Source: Streptomyces sp. PT12
GTDB lineage: Bacteria; Actinomycetota; Actinomycetes; Streptomycetales; Streptomycetaceae
Direction: 5' to 3'
Length of the DNA stretch: 64,000 nt
NCBI RefSeq assembly: GCF_003311645.1
Contig: NZ_QEST01000008.1
Location: 1-64,000 of the forward strand
The notes beneath the pieces are model-generated. The model made no database searches. It was not told the origin of the DNA and was given only the letters and a program-made list of their open reading frames with translations. The position numbers and the translations under genes were made by a program. Below, one piece after another: positions 59,457 through 64,000 of the stretch (the stretch's first letter is position 1; the number at the start of each line of letters is the position of its first letter).

Positions 59457-62081
59457 TCAGGTCCCCTCGGACGGGCCGGGCAACGGCTGCTCCGTCCAGA
59501 TGATCTTGCCGCCCTCGATGTACCGCGTGCCCCAGCCGCTCACCGCCTGGGCGACCAGGAACAGTCCGCGCCCCCCCTCGTCGTTGGCCTTGGCGCTGCG
59601 CAGGTGCGGCGCCGTCGTGCTGCCGTCCGCGACCTCGCACACCAGGGCCCGATCGCGCAGCAGCCGCACCCTGATGGGCCCCGAAGCGTGCCGGATGGCG
59701 TTGCTGAGCAGCTCGCTGACCACCAGCTCGGTCGTGAACGCCGCCTCGCCCAGGCCCCATTCGGCCAGGCAGCGCGTCACCGCGGCCCGCATGTCCGCGA
59801 CGACGGCCGGATCCTTGGGCACGTCCCAGCTGGCGACGTTCTCCCCGCTCAGCTCGTTGGCGCGCGCGACGAGCAGCGCCACGTCGTCCGTCGGCCGCTC
59901 GGGCAGCACCTGGTCCATCACGATCCGGCAGGTCTCCTCGGGGGACGCCGACCCCGCCTGGCCGAGCGCCCGCTCCAGGCGCGCCAGCCCCACGTCCGGG
60001 TCCTGCTCGCGGGCCGCGATCAACCCATCGGTGTACAGCACGAGCCGGTCACCGCGGCGCAGCGGGATGTCCACCGCCTCGAAAGGGAAGCCGCCAAGGC
60101 CCAGCGGAGGCCCCGCGGGCACCTCAATGAACTCCACCCCGCCACCCACCCGGATCACCACGGGCGCCAGATGCCCCGCCCTGGCCAGCGAGCACCGCCC
60201 CGAGACCGGGTCGTGGATCGCGTACAGGCACGTCGCCCCCGCGATCCCGCCCCCCTGCGCCCCCAGGGCGGACTCCTGGTCCAGACGGCGGACCAGATCG
60301 TCGAGATTGGCGAGCAACTGGTCGGGCGGCAGGTCGAGGGAGGAGAGGTTGTGCACCGCGGTCCGCAGACGGCCCATGGTCGCCGAGGCGTCCAGGCCGT
60401 GCCCCACCACATCGCCCACCACCAGGGCCACCCGGGCGCTGGAGAGCGGGATGATGTCGAACCAGTCGCCCCCCGCCCCGCCCGCCCCCTCCGCCGCGGG
60501 CAGATAGCGATACGCCGCCTCCACCGCGCTCTGCTCGGGCACCGCGCTCGGCAGCAGGCTGCGCTGAAGGGCCAGCGCGGTGGCGTGCTCGCGCGAATAG
60601 CGGCGCCCGTTGTCGATCGAGACGGCCGCGTGCCCGGCCAGCTCCTGCGCGAGCGAGCGGTCCTCCGCGGCGAACGGCGGCCCGCTCGGCCCGCGCACCA
60701 GCGACAGCTGGCCAAGCAGCACCCCGCTCACCCGCAGCGGAACGCACAGCACCCGCCCCTCCGCGCCCTCGGTCGGCCCCGACGCCAGGGCGCGCCTGGC
60801 CGCCTCGTCGGGCGGCGGGGGCAGCTCGACATCCCGACCCTCGGCGGTGCTCCGCGCCACCCGCTCCATGCGGTCAGGCGCCTGGGCGGGCTCCTCGTCC
60901 GTCAGGACGGACTCCTGAAGATCCACCGCGACCGCGTCGGCCAGCCTCCCCACGGTGACCTCGACCAACTCCCGCGCCGTACGCCGCACATCCATGCTCG
61001 TGCCCATCGCCACACTGGCGTCGTACAGCAGCCTCAGACGATGCTGCGCCTCCTGCGCCACGCCCGCGAGCGCCCGCAGCTCCGTGGTGTCCCGGATCGT
61101 CACCACGGAGCCCAGGCGCTGGCCATGGCCCGTCGTGGGCCGCTGGTTGACCGCCAGCGGCCGTTCGCCCACCTCGATCACCTCGTCGGTCGCCTCACGC
61201 CCCGACGCCAGCAGCCCGGTGATCTCGGGGCCAAGACCCAGATCGGTGACATGCCGCCCCTCCGCCCCCTGGGCCAGGCCGAGCAGCCGCCGCGCCTCGT
61301 CGTTGGCCAGGACCAGCAAGCCGTCGCGGTCGGTCAGCAGAATGCCCTCCCTGACCGAGTGCAGCACCGCGTCGTGGTGCTCGTACAGCCGCGTGAGCTC
61401 CGCCGTGCCCAGGCCGTGCGTCTGGTGCCGCAGCCGCCTGCTCAGCAGCGCCACCGCCCCCGAGGCGGCCAGCAGCCCGAACGCCGTTATGGCGGCGATC
61501 AGGGGCAGCTCGCGGCTGACGTCGGTCCGCACGTTGGTGGTGGTGACACCGACGCTGACGATGCCCACCACCGAGCCGCCCGCGTCCTTGATGGGCGCGG
61601 CCGCGCGGATCGACGGCGCGTCGATCGACGCGCCCGGCACATGGTCGGTGAATGCCCTGCCCTTCGTGGCCGGGGACAGCGACTGGTCCACACGCTCGCC
61701 GATGAACTTCGGATCCGGGTGCGAGAAGCGGATGCCCTCGGGGTCGGTGACCACCACATAGTCGATCTGCACCTGCCGCCGCACCCGCTCGGCCAGCGGC
61801 TGGAGCACCTCGGGCGGATCGGCCGACTCAAGGCCGCGCAGGACGTCGGGCGACTGGGCGAACGTCACCGCCACGGCCTTCGCCCTGGCCCTGGCGTCCT
61901 CCTCGCTGTCGCGGTGCGAGTCGAGCACCAGTACCACCGCCATCGCGCCCATGAGCAGCAACAGCACCGCCAGCACCACGGCGAACGTCTGCGCCGCGAC
62001 GCTGCGCGGGACCAGCCTGCCGAGCCACGCACGCGACGAGCCACGCCTGGGCACCTTGAACCAGGACGGGGCCCATTTCAT
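59457..62081 (-). CDS. Membrane sensor with PAS, GAF, SpoIIE phosphatase and ATPase domains
   Basis: 874 residues. Two membrane helices (about 28-52 and 195-215) flank a periplasmic CitA/DcuS-like sensor (VTDPEGIRFSHPDPKFIGER, IVSVGVTTTNV). A PAS domain (LTDRDGLLVLANDEARRLLG), GAF (about 345-500), SpoIIE phosphatase (GAGGDWFDIIPL, VVGDVVGHGLDASATMGRLR, RPTDDVALLVA) and HATPase_c (VVSELLSNAIRHASG, GRGLFLV) follow. It would sense an extracellular ligand and act on anti-sigma circuits. No ribosome site precedes the ATG, which lies 6 bases from a good -10 box. Confidence 0.88.
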   Translation of the reverse strand: MKWAPSWFKVPRRGSSRAWLGRLVPRSVAAQTFAVVLAVLLLLMGAMAVVLVLDSHRDSEEDARARAKAVAVTFAQSPDVLRGLESADPPEVLQPLAERVRRQVQIDYVVVTDPEGIRFSHPDPKFIGERVDQSLSPATKGRAFTDHVPGASIDAPSIRAAAPIKDAGGSVVGIVSVGVTTTNVRTDVSRELPLIAAITAFGLLAASGAVALLSRRLRHQTHGLGTAELTRLYEHHDAVLHSVREGILLTDRDGLLVLANDEARRLLGLAQGAEGRHVTDLGLGPEITGLLASGREATDEVIEVGERPLAVNQRPTTGHGQRLGSVVTIRDTTELRALAGVAQEAQHRLRLLYDASVAMGTSMDVRRTARELVEVTVGRLADAVAVDLQESVLTDEEPAQAPDRMERVARSTAEGRDVELPPPPDEAARRALASGPTEGAEGRVLCVPLRVSGVLLGQLSLVRGPSGPPFAAEDRSLAQELAGHAAVSIDNGRRYSREHATALALQRSLLPSAVPEQSAVEAAYRYLPAAEGAGGAGGDWFDIIPLSSARVALVVGDVVGHGLDASATMGRLRTAVHNLSSLDLPPDQLLANLDDLVRRLDQESALGAQGGGIAGATCLYAIHDPVSGRCSLARAGHLAPVVIRVGGGVEFIEVPAGPPLGLGGFPFEAVDIPLRRGDRLVLYTDGLIAAREQDPDVGLARLERALGQAGSASPEETCRIVMDQVLPERPTDDVALLVARANELSGENVASWDVPKDPAVVADMRAAVTRCLAEWGLGEAAFTTELVVSELLSNAIRHASGPIRVRLLRDRALVCEVADGSTTAPHLRSAKANDEGGRGLFLVAQAVSGWGTRYIEGGKIIWTEQPLPGPSEGT

Positions 62082-62116
62082 GTGATCTGTATAACTTTGC
62101 CCTTCCGTCGCCGCAA
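62082..62116 (-). promoter_or_regulatory. Promoter for a probably leaderless mRNA
   Basis: On the minus strand: TTGCGG (62111-62116), a 17-base spacer, TATACA (62088-62093), six bases, then the ATG. With no Shine-Dalgarno sequence, transcription likely starts at or next to the start codon. Confidence 0.6.
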
Positions 62117-62183
62117 CCGAGGGGCCGCAACCGAGCCGCCGCAACCGAGGGGCCACCGGGCAGGGCCCCGCGCCGGGCTGTGC

Positions 62184-62987
62184 TCAGGGCTTGACGCCCG
62201 CGGCCGCCCACATCGCGACCTGGGCGTCGTACTCCTCGGAGTGCGCCCTGACATAGGCGGGATCGGGCCGCCAGCGGTGCGGCACCTCGATCCCCGGCGG
62301 CAGCAGTTCGAGACCATCGAAGAACGCGGCAAGATCCTCCCGCGAGCGGGCCTGCGCGCCGATCCCGCTGCCGCGGTAGATCTGCGCCACCCGCTCCATC
62401 ACCGCGGGATCGAAGTCCCCCGTCCCATGGGTCAGGACGAGCGCCGATCCCGGGGCCAGCGCGTCGAGCAGCAGCCGCACCATCCCCAGGGCGCCCTGCT
62501 CGTCGGGCACGAAGTGCAGCAGCGCGATCAGCGAAAGCGCCACCGGCTCGCCGAGGTCGAGCGTCTGTGCCGCCCCCGCCAGGATCCGGTCGACATCCGT
62601 CGTCACATCCGCCTGGAGATACGCCGTCCGCCCCTCAGGCGTGCTGCGCATCAGCGCGTCCGCGTGCACTAGGACCAGCGGATCCTTGTCGACATAGACG
62701 ACCCGCGCCGCGGGATCGACCTCCTGGGCGACCTGGTGGAGATTCGGCTCGGTCGGGATGCCCGTCCCGATGTCCAGGAACTGCCGTATCCCCCGCTCGC
62801 ACAGCAGCCGCACGGCCCGGTGCATGAACGCCCGGTTCACCTGCGCGGCCTGCTGCGCGCCAGGCCACACCGCGAGCACCTGCTCACCCGCGTCCCGGTC
62901 CACCTGGTAGTTGGTCTTCCCCCCCAGATAGAAGTCGTACACGCGCGCGGGGTGGGCGGTGGTGAAGTGCGATTCGGGTAAGGCCAT
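62184..62987 (-). CDS. DUF574 SAM-dependent methyltransferase
   Basis: 267 residues of the PF04672 family, greatly expanded in Streptomyces: FTTAHPARVYDFYLGGKTNY at the start, GIRQFLDIGTGIPTEPNLHQ (SAM site), VVYVDKDPLVLVHADALM, ADVTTDVDRIL and SLIALLHFVPDEQG. Substrates are largely unknown. The ATG at 62987 gives the family-typical MALPESHF; a longer upstream frame is not supported. Confidence 0.9.
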   Translation of the reverse strand: MALPESHFTTAHPARVYDFYLGGKTNYQVDRDAGEQVLAVWPGAQQAAQVNRAFMHRAVRLLCERGIRQFLDIGTGIPTEPNLHQVAQEVDPAARVVYVDKDPLVLVHADALMRSTPEGRTAYLQADVTTDVDRILAGAAQTLDLGEPVALSLIALLHFVPDEQGALGMVRLLLDALAPGSALVLTHGTGDFDPAVMERVAQIYRGSGIGAQARSREDLAAFFDGLELLPPGIEVPHRWRPDPAYVRAHSEEYDAQVAMWAAAGVKP

Positions 62988-63193
62988 GGCTCCCCCTCCA
63001 CGGTGATGGGACGCCCATGCTAGAGGTGCCCCCCGCGCCCGCGGCGCCCGGGTGGGTGAGGCGTTCGCCGTGCCGCGCCCGCCCGTTGAGGCCCTGCCGC
63101 AGGGTGGGAACGCAGGGCGCGGACACAGGGTGGAGATGCCCACCCGACCCCCGTCCCCCCGCGCCACAGCCCCGACGCCCCGGAGGAACGCCC

Positions 63194-63424
63194 ATGGCCA
63201 CCGATCCGCTCGCCCACCTGCTCAGGCAGCTCAGCCCGGAGAACCGCTGCTGGCTTGAGGACCAGCCCGACGACCGGCGCCGCGCCCTCGCCGAGGAGTG
63301 GCGGGGGCGCGAGGGGAAGGGCACGGCGTGGCTCGCCTCCACCGACCTCCTCCCCGACCTGGTGGACGAGGGCGCCGAGGCCAACGCCTTCATCGACGAC
63401 GTCCGCGACGCCGACGGCTGGTGA
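63194..63424 (+). CDS. Small hypothetical protein
   Basis: 76 residues from an ATG 8 bases after GGAGG: MATDPLAHLLRQLSPENRCW, LEDQPDDRRRALAEEWRGRE, ending ANAFIDDVRDADGW. Acidic and helical; no family recognised. Confidence 0.6.
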   Translation: MATDPLAHLLRQLSPENRCWLEDQPDDRRRALAEEWRGREGKGTAWLASTDLLPDLVDEGAEANAFIDDVRDADGW

Positions 63425-63461
63425 CCCGCCCCCCGACACCCCGCCTGCGCCCCGGCGCGCC

Positions 63462-63538
63462 CCGCCCGCCCCCTTCCCGTCCCTTCCCGGCCCCTCGCCC
63501 CCTTCCCGGCCCCTCGCCCCCTTCCCGGCCCTTCCCGC
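63462..63538. repeat. CCCTTCCCGGCCC-type repeat
   Basis: Pyrimidine-rich tandem repeat, unit about 18 bases (CCTTCCCGGCCCCTCGCC), two full and several partial copies, ending at the next gene's stop. Confidence 0.8.
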
Positions 63539-64000
63539 TCAGCCGCCGGGCGGGGGCAGCCGCAGCACGCTCCCCTCGCCGTTCGCCGACACCAGCGGCG
63601 CGCCGTCGGGAGCCAGGGCGAGCCCGGCGAACGGCCATGGCGGGGCCGGGAGCTGACGGCTCCCCTCGGGCCGGTCCCGCGGCTTCTGACCCACAGGGGC
63701 GACCGGCAGCCCCACGGCCTCGACCCGCCGCTCGCCCGTCGCGAGCGAGATCGCCGTCAGCCGCCCGTGCGCCACCTCCACCGTCAGCACCTCGTCGCCG
63801 CGCACGGCCAGCCCCTGCGGGGCGCCAAGACCGTTCGCCACCGTCACCGCGCCGCCGTCCTCGACCCGCAGCACCGCGCCCAGCCGGTCATCGCTCACCA
63901 GGCAACGCCCCCCGCCGTCGAACGCCACATCCACCGGGTGGCACAGCCCCTCCACCAGCACCGACACCGCGTCGTCAGCCCCGATCCGCACCACCCGCCC
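63539..64000 (-). CDS. SMP-30/NHL-type beta-propeller protein, partial
   Basis: The C-terminal 153 residues are visible; the gene enters from the right edge. Blades read GLCHPVDVAFDGGGRCLVSD, DRLGAVLRVEDGGAVTVANG and AGLALAPDGAPLVSANGEGS, typical of gluconolactonase/NHL or quinoprotein-like propellers. A Pro/Arg-rich loop interrupts the last blade. No catalytic residues can be judged from this part. Confidence 0.7.
   Translation of the reverse strand, partial: GRVVRIGADDAVSVLVEGLCHPVDVAFDGGGRCLVSDDRLGAVLRVEDGGAVTVANGLGAPQGLAVRGDEVLTVEVAHGRLTAISLATGERRVEAVGLPVAPVGQKPRDRPEGSRQLPAPPWPFAGLALAPDGAPLVSANGEGSVLRLPPPGG

Noticed and set aside
1-64000. tRNA or rRNA genes
   Set aside because: I looked for T-loop GGTTCGAATCC-type and rRNA core sequences by eye and found none; a tRNA scan would be needed to exclude them fully.

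Overview
The window reads as chromosome from a high-GC actinomycete, most likely Streptomyces or a close relative. Coding third positions are almost all G or C, GTG starts are common, and many genes overlap by ATGA or GTGA. Typical streptomycete families are present: PAS/GAF/SpoIIE phosphatases with a C-terminal ATPase, a DUF574 methyltransferase, a PGPGW membrane protein, TerD/TerB and an XRE-TPR regulator. I saw no tRNA, rRNA, CRISPR array or intact transposase. Broken genes are unusually frequent (about a dozen), as in chromosome arms or genomes losing genes.

Layout. 0-9 kb: the edge of an XRE regulator, a fused membrane/spermidine-synthase protein, pyruvate phosphate dikinase divergent from a D-lactate dehydrogenase-like enzyme, and a large PAS-GAF-SpoIIE signalling phosphatase. 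9-19 kb: small zinc-binding-type proteins, a LacI regulator, a decayed Ser/Thr kinase, a universal stress protein, PEP synthase, TetR, a PGPGW protein, a frameshifted acetyltransferase and a CBS-pair protein. 19-25.5 kb: a carbohydrate locus with a headless LacI gene, one orphan ABC permease, a GH172 enzyme and an array of LacI-type operators before a DUF1996 gene with a stop codon in its signal peptide. Remnants of an aldo/keto reductase, a quinone oxidoreductase and an unknown gene follow. 25.5-30.3 kb: terD, blaI, an M56 peptidase and terB share matching BlaI-type operators; then a GlxA-type regulator and GAPDH.

30.5-39.4 kb is the most interesting part: a linaridin-like RiPP cluster. Five intact short precursor genes and one frameshifted duplicate lie in a tandem array, closed by a strong hairpin. 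Then come coupled genes for a LinH/CypH-like membrane-hydrolase fusion, a LinL/CypL-like protein, a CypM-like N-methyltransferase and an ABC exporter, followed by an acidic secreted protein, an FAD oxidoreductase and a small coupled gene. Two regulators (39.5-42.5 kb) flank it. Precursors carry a PxxxTP or degenerate PxxxxP site and a conserved Arg-Pro near the C terminus. No C-terminal Cys and no flavin decarboxylase are present, so an AviCys-free product is expected.

42.6-48.6 kb: fruR-fruK-fruA-ptsH-ptsI, a fructose PTS carrying its own general proteins. 48.7-56.5 kb: an APH-like kinase, a small Cys-rich protein, an XRE-TPR regulator, a secreted protein, a purple acid phosphatase, a membrane-anchored protein with a Ni/Co exporter, and nitronate monooxygenase. 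56.6-59.4 kb: a decayed locus (GntR, peptide-type permease, LLM monooxygenase, acyl-CoA dehydrogenase and SnoaL-like pieces). 59.4-64 kb: a second SpoIIE-family sensor with a leaderless-type promoter, a DUF574 methyltransferase, a small protein and the edge of a beta-propeller protein.

Two themes run through the window. PEP/pyruvate enzymes are concentrated here (dikinase, PEP synthase, PTS enzyme I, D-lactate dehydrogenase-like enzyme, GAPDH) together with stress proteins (USP, CBS), which suggests adjustment to low oxygen or slow growth. Short tandem duplications, usually of about 15 bp, are everywhere, many beginning at or just after stop codons.
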